Notes: generated by a model from the letters alone, not told the origin. A DNA stretch of 64,000 nucleotides from Syntrophobacterales bacterium (GCA_019429105.1 JAHYJE010000003.1:61065-125064); one strand, 5' to 3'. Shown: positions 1-8,497, counted from the first letter of the stretch. Made by a program: numbers and translations.

Positions 1-284
1 TCTCCCCGGGCGGCGGCTGACAGACCATCGATAATCCATGTATCCAGAGACAAGCGGTGGCTGATGGCCTCCACCTCCTCCAGTTTGAGCCGGTAAAAGG
101 CCTTCGCCAGATCCATGTCCCGGGATACAAGATTCGCTTCCGCCTTGGAAAGATAGGTACGGATAACCCGGGATGTGACCAGTGTATCCAGACCGATGGT
201 GAGTCCGGCCACCAGGGCGAAGGAGGCGATCAGCACTTTTTGCAATCGGCCTCCAAGAATGACCCCTAGCCAGCGCTTCATCAT
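1..284 (-). CDS. Sensor histidine kinase, N-terminal part only (runs off the left edge)
   Basis: The reading frame starts at an ATG whose bases overlap the TGA of the upstream response-regulator/kinase gene, a typical coupled arrangement. About 94 residues are visible. A short basic N-terminus (MMKRWLG) is followed by a hydrophobic segment (about residues 16-37, VLIASFALVAGLTIGLD), then a polar, probably periplasmic stretch rich in charged helices (SKAEANLVSRDMDLAKAFY). This is the usual start of a membrane-bound two-component sensor with an extracytoplasmic ligand domain. No kinase motifs are visible because the window ends, so the kinase call rests on topology and on coupling to the next gene. 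It could instead be another single-pass sensor, such as a chemoreceptor. Confidence 0.55.
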   Translation of the reverse strand, partial: MMKRWLGVILGGRLQKVLIASFALVAGLTIGLDTLVTSRVIRTYLSKAEANLVSRDMDLAKAFYRLKLEEVEAISHRLSLDTWIIDGLSAAARG

Positions 285-1429
285 CCTGCTCCAGTCATGG
301 TGGCCGTTTGGGGAAGAATAAAGCGAAATGAGCTGCCTAACCCCGGGTTAGAATCGATTTCAAGGGCGCCGCCGTAAAGAGAGACAATCTGCTGGACGAT
401 GCACAATCCAAGACCTGTGCCGGTTTCCTGCATAGCCCTGGCCCCCTCGGTCCGATAGAACTCCTCGAAAATCCGGGGAATCTCTTCAGTGGTGATTCCA
501 ATACCCGTGTCGGTCACCGTCCCAATGATTCTCTTTTCGATTGTATTTTCCTGAAGGGAAAGGGTGATCTGCCCGCCCGGTGGGGTATAACGGATGGCGT
601 TGCCGAGCAGGTGCATCCAAAGCGCCTGGAGGTATTCTCTGCTTCCTGAAATAAGCGTGTGGTCCATCCGCTCCACGCTTACGGTCAGACCGTGTTCAGC
701 AAACTCTTTTTTGAAGGCGGCAAGGGCGCCTTCGGCCATGTCCGCCAGGTGAACGGTCTCCGTCTTCGCCCCTCCTATATTTTCTTTGAGACGCGACAGG
801 AGGAGCAGGTCATCAAGGATAGCAAGCAATTCCCCGGCGCGTTCTTCGACTTGTTGCAGAAAAGCAACCTGTTCCGAGGGGGGGACATATCCTTTGCGGA
901 TGAGTTGAATGGTGTTTTGAACAACGGCCACCGGCGCCCGGAGGGTGTGCACCATGGTCATCATAAAACGGCCCTGCATTGTGCCGATCTTCTCTGTTTC
1001 GGCTTTGACCCTCGCAAGCCCGAGGAGTTTCTCCTCCAGTTCGTTTACCCTTTGGGCTTCACGGTTGAGTCTCTGCCGATCCATCTCCCGATTGATGACG
1101 TGCATCAATAATTCGTGAGTAAAGGGCTTGGCAATAAAATCATGGGCCCCCTCGCGGATGGCCTGAACGGCAAGTTCGATGGTCGCATACCCGGTGATGA
1201 TGATGCTGATGATGTCGGGTGCTATTTTTCGCACCTGCTGCATCATCTCCAACCCACTCATGCCGGGCATCATGGCATCGACCAGCAAGACATCAAAAGA
1301 CCCCTGACGGAGTTTGTCCAGGCCGTCAGGCCCGTTTTCGGCTACTTCCACCTCCAATCCTGAAGACGTGAGAGCCCGCCGGCATCCTTCACGAATTCCC
1401 AACTCATCATCAACCACAAGCACGCGCAT
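281..1429 (-). CDS. Hybrid two-component protein: N-terminal receiver plus histidine kinase
   Basis: Domains run in unusual order. A receiver domain comes first (residues 1-118: acidic D7/D8, phospho-acceptor D51, conserved K101), followed by a coiled linker, a HisKA dimerisation helix with H161 (motif HTLRAP) and a C-terminal ATPase with N, G1 (DTGIGI) and G2 (GTGLGL) boxes. No membrane segment is present, so it should be cytosolic and receive phosphate from another kinase, perhaps the partial sensor that overlaps its 3' end. The ATG at 1429 is preferred because GGGAG lies 8 nt upstream; a GTG at 1462 is in frame but has a poor ribosome site. The gene diverges from fdhE. Confidence 0.85.
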   Translation of the reverse strand: MRVLVVDDELGIREGCRRALTSSGLEVEVAENGPDGLDKLRQGSFDVLLVDAMMPGMSGLEMMQQVRKIAPDIISIIITGYATIELAVQAIREGAHDFIAKPFTHELLMHVINREMDRQRLNREAQRVNELEEKLLGLARVKAETEKIGTMQGRFMMTMVHTLRAPVAVVQNTIQLIRKGYVPPSEQVAFLQQVEERAGELLAILDDLLLLSRLKENIGGAKTETVHLADMAEGALAAFKKEFAEHGLTVSVERMDHTLISGSREYLQALWMHLLGNAIRYTPPGGQITLSLQENTIEKRIIGTVTDTGIGITTEEIPRIFEEFYRTEGARAMQETGTGLGLCIVQQIVSLYGGALEIDSNPGLGSSFRFILPQTATMTGAG

Positions 1430-1590
1430 ATTTTCTGCTCCCTGCCAAGGTTCCTGATTCACAACTTATGGGACTTGTAGCAAAAGAACCCTGTAATGTC
1501 AAATTGAGTTCAATGTCATCGCTGTTTTATAACAGAGCCGTGTACGCAAGCCGATTATAAAAAGGTGGGTAAGAAGGGAAAATTTCAGCT

Positions 1591-1618
1591 TTGCAATAAA
1601 GACGTTTCCGTCTATACT
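1591..1618 (+). promoter_or_regulatory. Sigma-70-like promoter for fdhE
   Basis: TTGCAA (1591-1596), a 16-bp spacer, then TATACT (1613-1618). It lies 54 bp upstream of the fdhE start codon. Found by pattern only. Confidence 0.5.
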
Positions 1619-1671
1619 TACCGCGAAATATTTTTCTTTCGCAAATCACTTTTCTACTTGGAGGATCGGGC

Positions 1672-2496
1672 ATGAAGTTCAGTCTGCAGGACCAAAACAT
1701 CATTGAGCATTTGTCCAAGGCAAGGACCATGCATCCCGATTTGGAGGCGTTGTTCCATTTCTATGAACAACTCTTTCATGTCCAGTTTACTTTCAAGGCT
1801 CACCTGAAAGAGGATCGTCATCTCGAATATCTGGAGAATAGAGAAATCGATCCCGCCTGTTTGGCATCCGGAATTCCCCAGGTGAGCTTTGAGGAACTCC
1901 GGATGGAGGCCGCTCCGTTCCTTGATCTGTACAGAGATATTGCGCCGCTGTTGATTCGTTATACGGGATATCTCCCTCCCGATAGCGATGAGCCGAAACC
2001 GGAGACGATCCTGGCCCATGCGCAGGAGATCTTTAACAGCAGGCTCCCGCTCGTTGGCGCGGGCCAGTCGGCGGATGTGATCAGAGCGGCCAGTGGTCTT
2101 GTTTTGGCCCCGTATGTCCAACTGGCTTGCGAACGAATCATGCCCCGCATCGCGCAGGACGCGTGGCACCGCGGATATTGCCCCGTCTGCGGCGGAGCGC
2201 CGTCTTTTGCAGTCGTTCATGCTGAGCCCGGTTTCCGCACCCTGTTGTGCTCGCGTTGCAATGCGGAGTGGCGTTTTCGCCGAATGGGGTGCCCTTTCTG
2301 CATGGAGAGGGATCGCCAGACCTATTATCCCAGTGAGGAGGGGAGATACCGACTCTACGTTTGTGAAGCCTGTCACCGGTATCTTAAATCCATCGACATG
2401 CAGGAGTCCGATTCAGAACTGTGCCTGCCCGTAGAGACCCTGGCGACCGTCTCTATGGATGTTGCTGCCCAGGAAAAAGGGTGTCTGTTTTTTTAA
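1672..2496 (+). CDS. fdhE: Formate dehydrogenase accessory protein FdhE
   Basis: 274 residues, the usual FdhE length. The C-terminal half carries the family's paired rubredoxin-like metal sites: CPVCGG, then CSRCNAEW, then CPFC, then CEACHRYLK. FdhE binds iron through such cysteine pairs and acts in the cytoplasm in maturation or sulfuration of respiratory formate dehydrogenases. GGAGG lies 9 nt before the ATG. No formate dehydrogenase catalytic subunit is in the window, but selA (about 35.6 kb) fits a selenocysteine-containing enzyme encoded elsewhere. The last 44 bp overlap convergently with the histidine kinase gene on the other strand. Confidence 0.9.
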   Translation: MKFSLQDQNIIEHLSKARTMHPDLEALFHFYEQLFHVQFTFKAHLKEDRHLEYLENREIDPACLASGIPQVSFEELRMEAAPFLDLYRDIAPLLIRYTGYLPPDSDEPKPETILAHAQEIFNSRLPLVGAGQSADVIRAASGLVLAPYVQLACERIMPRIAQDAWHRGYCPVCGGAPSFAVVHAEPGFRTLLCSRCNAEWRFRRMGCPFCMERDRQTYYPSEEGRYRLYVCEACHRYLKSIDMQESDSELCLPVETLATVSMDVAAQEKGCLFF

Positions 2497-4366
2497 TGGG
2501 AAAAATCATGATAAACTCTGTTCCCTCGCCTAATTTGCTTTTGACGCTGATGCGCCCGCCAAAACGGGTTATCAGATTTTTGGTGATCGCCAGACCCAGT
2601 CCGGTGCCCTCCTTGACTTGCGCCCGGGCGTTCGGTGCGCGGTAAAATTCCTCGAACAGACGCGCCCGGGCATCGTCCGCAATGCCGATCCCCGTGTCCA
2701 TTACTTTCAGGCGCACGTGCCCTTCAACGCGGTCCATCGTTACGGTTACAGCCCCGCCCTGGGGAGTGTACTTGATTGCATTGGAAACGAGGTTATTGAG
2801 GATAAGATCGAGCTCCTCGTTTGTGGCGGATACGATAAGCGGTGAATCTTCTGGCTCGCACTGCCACTTTAGTTTAATCTGTTTTTCTTTGGCCGACATT
2901 TCAAAGCGCGTAATGACTCGTCCGACCGCTTCTGCCAGTGGTATATCTACCCATGTGCCGGTGTCTGCGGGTTCGTTCTTGGCGGAGGCCAGTTCGAGCA
3001 AGTCGTCAATCAAGGTTTTTAAAAAGTCGACACGCTGCAAGGCCCGGTTAATAATATCCGCCTGCTGTTCGGTCGGTGCGCCGGCGTAACCGCTCGTGAT
3101 CGTGCACAAAAGGCTGTGCACGACGCTGATCGGTGAGCGAAGCTCATGCGTAAACATCAGAATGAACTTGGATTTGACTTTGTCCATTTCCGCGAGCGCC
3201 TTGAAAGCCATGGCGTTTTCGATTGCCAGACTGCCCTGGTTGGCGATGGCAGTGAGGAAACTGGCGTCGTCTTCGGTAAAGCGATTGGTCTTGATGCAGT
3301 AAACGCGAATTATGCCGAGGATTTCGCGTCTGCCTTGCAATCGGGTTGAAAGCATGGCATGGATCCCTTCATCAAGGGCTTGCTTTGGATACTGCAAGCG
3401 ATCATCATGCGCCACATCGCCAACCGTGATTGTTTTGCCTGCCAGGACTTCACGGGCCAACGGATTATATTTCAAAACCAAATTGCCCTTTTGAAGGTAG
3501 CTGTCGCTCAGACCATAGGCCGCGGCATCAATCAGTCGCTCGCCGGTTTTATCGAGCAGGCGGATCGAGCAGCCGCGCACGCCCATTGCCTTTACCGTGT
3601 CGCGCGCAAGGCGATCCAAAACTTGCTGCAGGTCCAGGGTCGAGTTCAACGCCTGCATGCCGTCGTACAGTATTTGCAGGCGATGGTAAGCCCGTTGCAG
3701 CCCATTGTTTAATTGGATGACCTCGGTCTGCCGCTGGTACAAGCTGCGGTTGAGCGTGGAGGCGATGAAGGCCGTAATAAAGATGCCGCCGACAAAAAAC
3801 GCAAGCTCTCCGGAGATAAACAGCTTATTTTTGTACAGCGGTGCGTCGATAAAACCCATTACTGAGTAATGGGGCAGGGCCCCTGCATATTCCAGGACCG
3901 TCATTCCGCTGAGAAGCAATATGGCTACCACAGAATAGATATAGGTTTGGCGGGGCATCCGCAGTATCGAGGCAATAATAACGTGAAAGAAAAAAAAGGG
4001 AATTGCCGGGCTTTCCACGCCGCCGGAATAGTGAATCAGCAGGATCATCGCGAGCCAGTCGAGGATGATCTGCGCTATTACGAGCGGTTCAAGCGATTCG
4101 ACGTTACGCGGTGAAACCCGGAGCCGCAGTTTGAGGATGGCAAACAGAAATAGATTGTAGAGCAGTATCGCCAGGCCGATGACGTAAAAGGCGTCGGCTT
4201 TCAGCGAAAGCTTGAGGACGGAGGTGGCGAACCATGTGGCGGCCAACACGCCGAGCGCCGCCCACCAGCGCAGACTGATCATCCACGCTTCGTTGGCGAT
4301 CCGCTCTTCTTCAATCGGGCCAATACCCGAATCCGGATCGGTGTGGTGAGGGTCCGCTTGCGCCAT
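2453..4366 (-). CDS. Membrane sensor histidine kinase with GAF domain
   Basis: 637 residues. About six hydrophobic helices fill residues 30-210 with short loops, so the membrane part is itself the likely sensor. A coiled segment leads into a GAF domain (roughly 230-385), then HisKA with the phospho-acceptor His near residue 404 (FTHELRSP) and an HATPase domain with NLVSNAIKYTP, DTGIGI and GTGLGL. It is followed upstream on the same strand by a single-domain response regulator, 97 bp away, its probable partner. The ligand is unknown. AGGA precedes the ATG at good spacing. Its 3' end overlaps fdhE convergently. Confidence 0.88.
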   Translation of the reverse strand: MAQADPHHTDPDSGIGPIEEERIANEAWMISLRWWAALGVLAATWFATSVLKLSLKADAFYVIGLAILLYNLFLFAILKLRLRVSPRNVESLEPLVIAQIILDWLAMILLIHYSGGVESPAIPFFFFHVIIASILRMPRQTYIYSVVAILLLSGMTVLEYAGALPHYSVMGFIDAPLYKNKLFISGELAFFVGGIFITAFIASTLNRSLYQRQTEVIQLNNGLQRAYHRLQILYDGMQALNSTLDLQQVLDRLARDTVKAMGVRGCSIRLLDKTGERLIDAAAYGLSDSYLQKGNLVLKYNPLAREVLAGKTITVGDVAHDDRLQYPKQALDEGIHAMLSTRLQGRREILGIIRVYCIKTNRFTEDDASFLTAIANQGSLAIENAMAFKALAEMDKVKSKFILMFTHELRSPISVVHSLLCTITSGYAGAPTEQQADIINRALQRVDFLKTLIDDLLELASAKNEPADTGTWVDIPLAEAVGRVITRFEMSAKEKQIKLKWQCEPEDSPLIVSATNEELDLILNNLVSNAIKYTPQGGAVTVTMDRVEGHVRLKVMDTGIGIADDARARLFEEFYRAPNARAQVKEGTGLGLAITKNLITRFGGRISVKSKLGEGTEFIMIFPIKKTDTLFPGQQHP

Positions 4367-4462
4367 ATGTTCCTGTCTGCGTATAAATATAAGGGGGCTT
4401 GCCTGTTGTGAGACATGCGATACAGCCCGGCCTTTAGACCGCTGAATCGTGCGACAACTCTG

Positions 4463-4870
4463 TTAAGGTCTGTGTTTGCCGATATGGTTGCGAACGATGG
4501 ACAGCAGCGCTTCCGGTTCGATGGGTTTTTCGACGAAGGCATCAACCGGCAACTGGGCCATATCCGGTGCAAAACGCAGTGATGCGGTGGCGTGGATCGC
4601 CGTAATCATCACGATCGGGATCCCCCTGTATGACGCATACTCGGAGGCCGGATCCGGGTTGCGGATCGTCCGGCATACCTCAAAGCCGGTCGTCATCGAA
4701 TCCATCATTACGTCCAGCAGGATGATGTCGGGATTGACTTCTTTGACTTTTTGCAAGCCTTCCCGGCGGTCGGCTGCGCGAAAGACCTGGTAGCCGTTCG
4801 CTTCCAGCGGCAGGCGCATTGTATAAACTACATCCTCGTCGTCGTCAATAATCAAGACCTTGTTTGCCAT
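4463..4870 (-). CDS. Single-domain response regulator (CheY-like)
   Basis: 135 residues forming one receiver domain: acidic cluster D9-D12, phospho-acceptor D53 (LLDVMMD), and the conserved lysine in VEKPIEPE. The loop after D53 is longer than usual (an SMTTGFEV insert and a DPASEYASYRG stretch), as in receivers of large PAS/GAF kinase systems. With no output domain it must act by protein contact or as a phosphorelay intermediate. It sits just upstream of the GAF-domain kinase on the same strand and is probably co-transcribed. AGGTG lies before the ATG. Confidence 0.85.
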   Translation of the reverse strand: MANKVLIIDDDEDVVYTMRLPLEANGYQVFRAADRREGLQKVKEVNPDIILLDVMMDSMTTGFEVCRTIRNPDPASEYASYRGIPIVMITAIHATASLRFAPDMAQLPVDAFVEKPIEPEALLSIVRNHIGKHRP

Positions 4871-5012
4871 GGTTTACACCTGTGAAATAGTGGGCAGATT
4901 CGCCGCGCGTATGACCGGTACACACACGTCGCTTAGCTTTGGTCCGAAGCTGGCTTATAAGGATATATTTTTACCGTACGCTGATGCTAAAGAAAAGATG
5001 ACTCTCTGTCAA

Positions 5013-5046
5013 GAAAATTCTATCAACATGAAAATTCTATCAACAT
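5013..5046. repeat. Perfect tandem duplication of a 17-bp unit upstream of a promoter
   Basis: GAAAATTCTATCAACAT occurs twice back to back (5013-5029 and 5030-5046). The array ends 26 bp before the -35 box of the promoter at 5073, a plausible position for an activator site, though it may be simple slippage. Confidence 0.75.
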
Positions 5047-5072
5047 ACAGACATTATTCCCGATATTATTTC

Positions 5073-5100
5073 TTGACAAAGCCGACAAAAATTTTATGAT
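5073..5100 (+). promoter_or_regulatory. Strong sigma-70-like promoter for the cytochrome pair
   Basis: TTGACA (5073-5078), 16-bp spacer, TATGAT (5095-5100). Transcription would begin near 5107, giving a leader of about 35 nt before the ATG at 5142. Confidence 0.65.
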
Positions 5101-5141
5101 ACTGCCGTGTTGTGTTTCTCTCTTGTTCGCTGAGGTATATT

Positions 5142-5363
5142 ATGTCGGCTCTTGTCATCATCTTTCCGGTACTCAGTTCCCCTGTCTGTGCCATTGTACC
5201 GTCGGACGACTGTTTAAATCGCCACGAAGAGTTCAAAAAAATAACCACTCACGCAAGCATCGCCTGCAGGGACTGCCAACTCGGCATCAAACTGATCGAC
5301 CTTGTCGGGGTGATCCCCTCGATCCTGGCGCATGCACTGCTGCGGATACCGGTGAAACGATGA
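5142..5363 (+). CDS. Small exported protein resembling a cytochrome c with degenerate haem motifs
   Basis: 73 residues. GAGG lies 6 nt before the ATG, and the protein starts with a short hydrophobic leader (SALVIIFPVLSSPVCA), a likely signal peptide. The mature part has CLNRH and CRDCQ, each one residue away from the CxxCH haem-attachment motif, in a context (HEEFKKI...HASIACRDC) like small multihaem cytochromes that pair with b-type cytochromes. The TGA overlaps the ATG of the next gene (ATGA), so the two are translationally coupled. Either a decayed cytochrome kept for coupling or a genuine non-haem partner. The family is not recognised with certainty. Confidence 0.55.
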   Translation: MSALVIIFPVLSSPVCAIVPSDDCLNRHEEFKKITTHASIACRDCQLGIKLIDLVGVIPSILAHALLRIPVKR

Positions 5364-6016
5364 AAAAGCTTATCCTGCATACGCTGACCATCCGGATATG
5401 GCACTGGATCAATGCGCTGATCGTCATTGCGCTGATGATTACCGGCATCCAGCTCCGGGCGCCGGGAATCGGGGAGTTTGCCCGCAGGATTGCCTCTTGG
5501 ATCCCCGAATACAGCGCGGCCGTTCTAATCCATAGATACAGCGGCTACGCGATGACCATCTCGTTCCTCTTATGGGCGATTTATATCAGTGAAAGCGGCA
5601 GCTTTCGGGCCCATTGCCTCCTGCGGCGGGCAGATTTGCCACTCTTGGGGAAGCAGGCGTACTACTATCTCTTTGGCATATTCCAGGGGCGTGAAAATCC
5701 TTTCACTCCCACTGCAGAAGGGAAGTTCAACCCTTTGCAGAAGATCGCCTACTACTCGGTCATGCTCGTGATTACCCCGTTGATTATCATCACAGGCATC
5801 CTCTTCAGCGACATCTTCTTCTTTAACGACGTGATCGGCTGGCTGGGTGGAGTCAGACTGCTCGACGCGCTGCATGTTGCGGCAGGCTACCTGCTTCTGT
5901 TGAATTTGATCGTCCATCTCTACATGTCAACGATGGGACGCAGCAGTTTCGACCTCATCAAGGCAATGATCCTGGGTTTTGAAGAAATGCCGGAGGAACC
6001 CCCCGCGAACCATTGA
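5360..6016 (+). CDS. Di-haem cytochrome b, formate dehydrogenase gamma/cytochrome b561 type
   Basis: 218 residues with four hydrophobic segments and histidines placed for two b haems: WHWIN (H15) in helix 1, HRYSGY (H58) in helix 2, and LHVAAGY plus VHLY in helix 4. This is the pattern of membrane anchors that pass electrons between quinone and a periplasmic oxidoreductase. The start overlaps the stop of the small exported protein. No catalytic subunit follows; fdhE is 3 kb upstream, so a formate link is possible but unproven. It could equally serve a hydrogenase or a multihaem cytochrome. Confidence 0.75.
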   Translation: MKKLILHTLTIRIWHWINALIVIALMITGIQLRAPGIGEFARRIASWIPEYSAAVLIHRYSGYAMTISFLLWAIYISESGSFRAHCLLRRADLPLLGKQAYYYLFGIFQGRENPFTPTAEGKFNPLQKIAYYSVMLVITPLIIITGILFSDIFFFNDVIGWLGGVRLLDALHVAAGYLLLLNLIVHLYMSTMGRSSFDLIKAMILGFEEMPEEPPANH

Positions 6017-6061
6017 ACCCTGTCTGTTAGAGCCATCTCTTTCACGCCCCCCCATCTCCGC

Positions 6062-6162
6062 TTTTCATCTTTCCCTCTTGACAAGCTGACGCACATGGCA
6101 AATAAGGTTTAATTACCGGGCCGGCAGGAGGTCGGCGCCCAAAATCGAAAGGAGTTTCAGCC
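6062..6162 (+). repeat. Collapsed copy of the csoR promoter and csoR-copZ junction
   Basis: Bases 6062-6084 match the csoR promoter flank at 8484-8504 (TTTTCAYCTTTCC followed by CTCTTGACA). Bases 6093-6162 match the end of csoR plus the copZ ribosome site at 8850-8918, including an identical 21-bp start and AATCGAAAGGAGTTT, with about six mismatches and one indel over roughly 70 bp. Nearly all of csoR is missing between the two matches. The segment forms the 3' end of the truncated gene on the opposite strand. Confidence 0.8.
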
Positions 6163-6448
6163 AGGCGAGGGCCTTTTGGGGGGACAACAGATCCTTGCGC
6201 CAGACATCGAGATCAACCAGATACTGCCATTGCTCCTCGCTTGCGATCTCCAGGAGGGCCAGGCAATCATCTGCACCGATCCGTTTGACAACCCAGAAAA
6301 GATCCTCGGCGGGCAGTTGTTTTACCAGCTCCCCGGGGTTTTCGCTGTCGAGGACGCGCTGGAGCAGCTTGTCGCCGGGAAGCGACAGCAAATCACTATT
6401 GACGGTTTTCCTGAATAGATGTTCCGATGCCGTTACCGATGAAGTCAC
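6113..6448 (-). pseudogene. Truncated DUF6178-like gene, N-terminal fragment
   Basis: 111 residues. The stretch with LLQRVLDSENP, ELVKQLPAEDLFWVVK, ASEEQWQYLVDLDVWRKD and ALAWLKLL resembles the N-terminus of DUF6178-type proteins, which are several hundred residues long in deltaproteobacteria. The remaining codons (about SILGADLLPAR and stop) are supplied by the copper-operon-derived repeat lying antisense, so the gene was cut by a rearrangement. Start is a GTG with AAGGGG upstream. The family call is from memory of conserved phrases; function is unknown. Confidence 0.6.
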
Positions 6449-6556
6449 GATTCAAATCCCCTTGCTTTTGATCAGGTAAAGTTAATCTTCCCCTGTCCGG
6501 CTGCCAGTCAGCGACAGGAAAAGCAGCACTTTCGCCGAACGACGAAGGCGCCGACA

Positions 6557-6621
6557 CGCGTGCGGGAACTCTGTTCATAACAACTGGCACTTTCCGGTTC
6601 CCCGAGAATTTCCCGCACGCG
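6557..6621. repeat. Inverted repeat with perfect 12-bp arms
   Basis: CGCGTGCGGGAA at 6557-6568 and its exact complement at 6610-6621, spacer 41 bp, between the truncated gene and hsp20. There is no T-tract, so it is not an obvious terminator. It may be the footprint of a small mobile repeat. Confidence 0.5.
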
Positions 6622-6656
6622 CGAGTGACTGTTACAATGTACGCGGTGTGACCCCG

Positions 6657-7157
6657 TTATTCCGCCTTTATCGAAATCTTCCTGCTTTTGGTAATAGTTG
6701 TTTCCAGTTTCGGCATGGTAACCGTCAGGACTCCGTTTTTAAAACGGGCATCCACTTTTTCCGTATCGATCCCCTCCGGCAGAGGGATCACCCTGCTGAA
6801 AGAGCCGTAGCTTGTTTCCTTATGCCAGTAATCCTTGCCCTTGTCCTCCCTCTCTTCCCTTTTTTCGCCGCGGATTGTCAAGGAATTGTCGGTTAGACTC
6901 ACATCAATGTCCTTCTCCTCCATCCCGGGAAGTTCAGCCTTGACGGTTACCTCCTTGTCCCCCTCCGTAACGTCAACGGACGGATAGAAAACGTCCCGGC
7001 CTCTCTCGCTGCCGAACGGCGTGAGATCAAAGCTGCGGGAAAAATCGTCAAACACCCGGCCCATCTCCCTCTGAAGGGCGTGGAAGGGATGCTCCGTCTC
7101 CGCCTGCAGCGGAGATTCGCTCCTGCGCCAAACCGATGGCAACCAGTTCTTAATCAT
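6657..7157 (-). CDS. Small heat-shock protein, Hsp20/alpha-crystallin family
   Basis: 166 residues: a phenylalanine-rich N-terminal arm (HPFHALQREMGRVFDDF), an alpha-crystallin domain (about 56-150) with VDVTEGDKEVTVKAELPG, the DNSLTIRGEK strand and the family signature FKNGVLTVTMPK, and a short tail whose KISIKAE stands in for the IxI motif. It is an ATP-independent holdase for unfolding proteins in the cytoplasm. A strong AAAGGAGGAGG ribosome site precedes the ATG and a promoter lies 69 bp upstream. Confidence 0.93.
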   Translation of the reverse strand: MIKNWLPSVWRRSESPLQAETEHPFHALQREMGRVFDDFSRSFDLTPFGSERGRDVFYPSVDVTEGDKEVTVKAELPGMEEKDIDVSLTDNSLTIRGEKREEREDKGKDYWHKETSYGSFSRVIPLPEGIDTEKVDARFKNGVLTVTMPKLETTITKSRKISIKAE

Positions 7158-7225
7158 CTCAGCCTCCTCCTTTCCTTAATAATGTTTTGTAAATACTTAA
7201 TATAATTGCCAGTTGTTTTAACCAT

Positions 7226-7253
7226 AATATAATCAATATAAAATCACTGTCAA
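7226..7253 (-). promoter_or_regulatory. Sigma-70-like promoter for hsp20
   Basis: Reading the minus strand: TTGACA (7253-7248), 16-bp AT-rich spacer, TATATT (7231-7226). It gives a leader of about 60 nt. No CIRCE element is seen. Confidence 0.6.
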
Positions 7254-7429
7254 TATGCTCAGGCGGCGGGGGAAGCGAGAAACGCTGCCTGCGTCAGCAA
7301 AATATCAAGGCGGCGAAATAGTGGAAATTTTACTTTCGTTTGTGCTATCAGTAAAAAATGGCTGCCTATGCGCAGGGGAAACTGGCAGGTATGAAACCGT
7401 CTTGATTGTTTGATTTTGAGAGGATCTTG

Positions 7430-8365
7430 ATGATGAAGAAATTGATGGTAAATTGTGTTGGCCTGGCCCTGGGCGGGGGGGGAGCAAGGGGGCTTGCGCA
7501 CATCGGCGTGCTGAAGGTGCTGGAGGAGGAGAAAATTCCCGTCGGCGTAATCGCCGGAACCAGCATGGGCGCACTGGTCGGGGCGGCGTATGCGAGCGGC
7601 CTTGGCGCCGGCGAACTGGAGCAGAAGGTTGCTGAATATCTGAACACCCCTGAATTTCAGTCTTCCGTCATCCGGGCGATGGAGCGGGCCAATGAAAAGG
7701 GGGATGTGAACTTCGCCAAACGAATCCATAATTTCTTTACCAATACGTTCTATCTGGTGCAGGCCATGTTCAGGCCCGGGATATTGTCCGCCGAGGAATT
7801 TCAGGTGATGATTGATTACTTTGTTCCCGATATCCAGATCGAGGATACGCGGATCCCCTGGCATGGCGTTGCCGCGGACCTGGTGAGCGGCGAGGAGATC
7901 GTGCTTTCGAAGGGATCGCTCCGGCGGGCGGTAATGGCAAGCTGTGCGGTTCCCGGCGCGATAGAACCCCTTAAAGATGGGGCAAGGCTGCTTGCGGACG
8001 GCGGCATCGTCTCCATGGTGCCCACCCGGGTCGCCCGCCGGCAGGGCGCCGACACGGTGATCGCCGTGGTGGTGGAAAAAGATATTTCGCTGCAGGAGGA
8101 GCTTCTCACGGCAAAGGAGATCTCCGACCGCGCCAATGAAGTCATGTCAAACCGTCTGGTCCATTATGACTTGCAGGCCGCCGATATTGTCATTTGTCCG
8201 GAGGTCGCCGCTCTGGAATGGGCCGATTTTTCCCATGCCCTGAATCTCATCGATGCCGGGGCAAAGGCAACCAGGGAACATCTCCCGGAGATACGCCAGT
8301 CGATATCAGGCCTGAAGAGCTGGTTTTCCGCCCGGAAACTTTTACGAAATTTCCTGCCTGAGTAA
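7430..8365 (+). CDS. Patatin-like phospholipase / esterase (RssA-type)
   Basis: About 311 residues. The patatin oxyanion loop GGGGARG (about 15-21), the nucleophile elbow GTSMG with Ser45, and the catalytic Asp in LLADGGIVS (near 190) are all present, so the Ser-Asp dyad is complete. Soluble bacterial members hydrolyse phospholipid or lysophospholipid acyl esters, usually at the inner membrane face. The start at 7430 follows AGAGG by 9 nt; a second ATG is adjacent at 7433. It stands alone between hsp20 (divergent) and the copper operon. Confidence 0.88.
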   Translation: MMKKLMVNCVGLALGGGGARGLAHIGVLKVLEEEKIPVGVIAGTSMGALVGAAYASGLGAGELEQKVAEYLNTPEFQSSVIRAMERANEKGDVNFAKRIHNFFTNTFYLVQAMFRPGILSAEEFQVMIDYFVPDIQIEDTRIPWHGVAADLVSGEEIVLSKGSLRRAVMASCAVPGAIEPLKDGARLLADGGIVSMVPTRVARRQGADTVIAVVVEKDISLQEELLTAKEISDRANEVMSNRLVHYDLQAADIVICPEVAALEWADFSHALNLIDAGAKATREHLPEIRQSISGLKSWFSARKLLRNFLPE

Positions 8366-8497
8366 AGAACATGCCGGCGATGCCCTGCTGCGACGACCCG
8401 TCCGAAAAAAACCTCTCCCTTAGCCGGTGCTCGCAACATAATCAGGGCGCCGGCAAATCAACAAAAGTAACTGACGCAAATATTTTCACCTTTCCTC

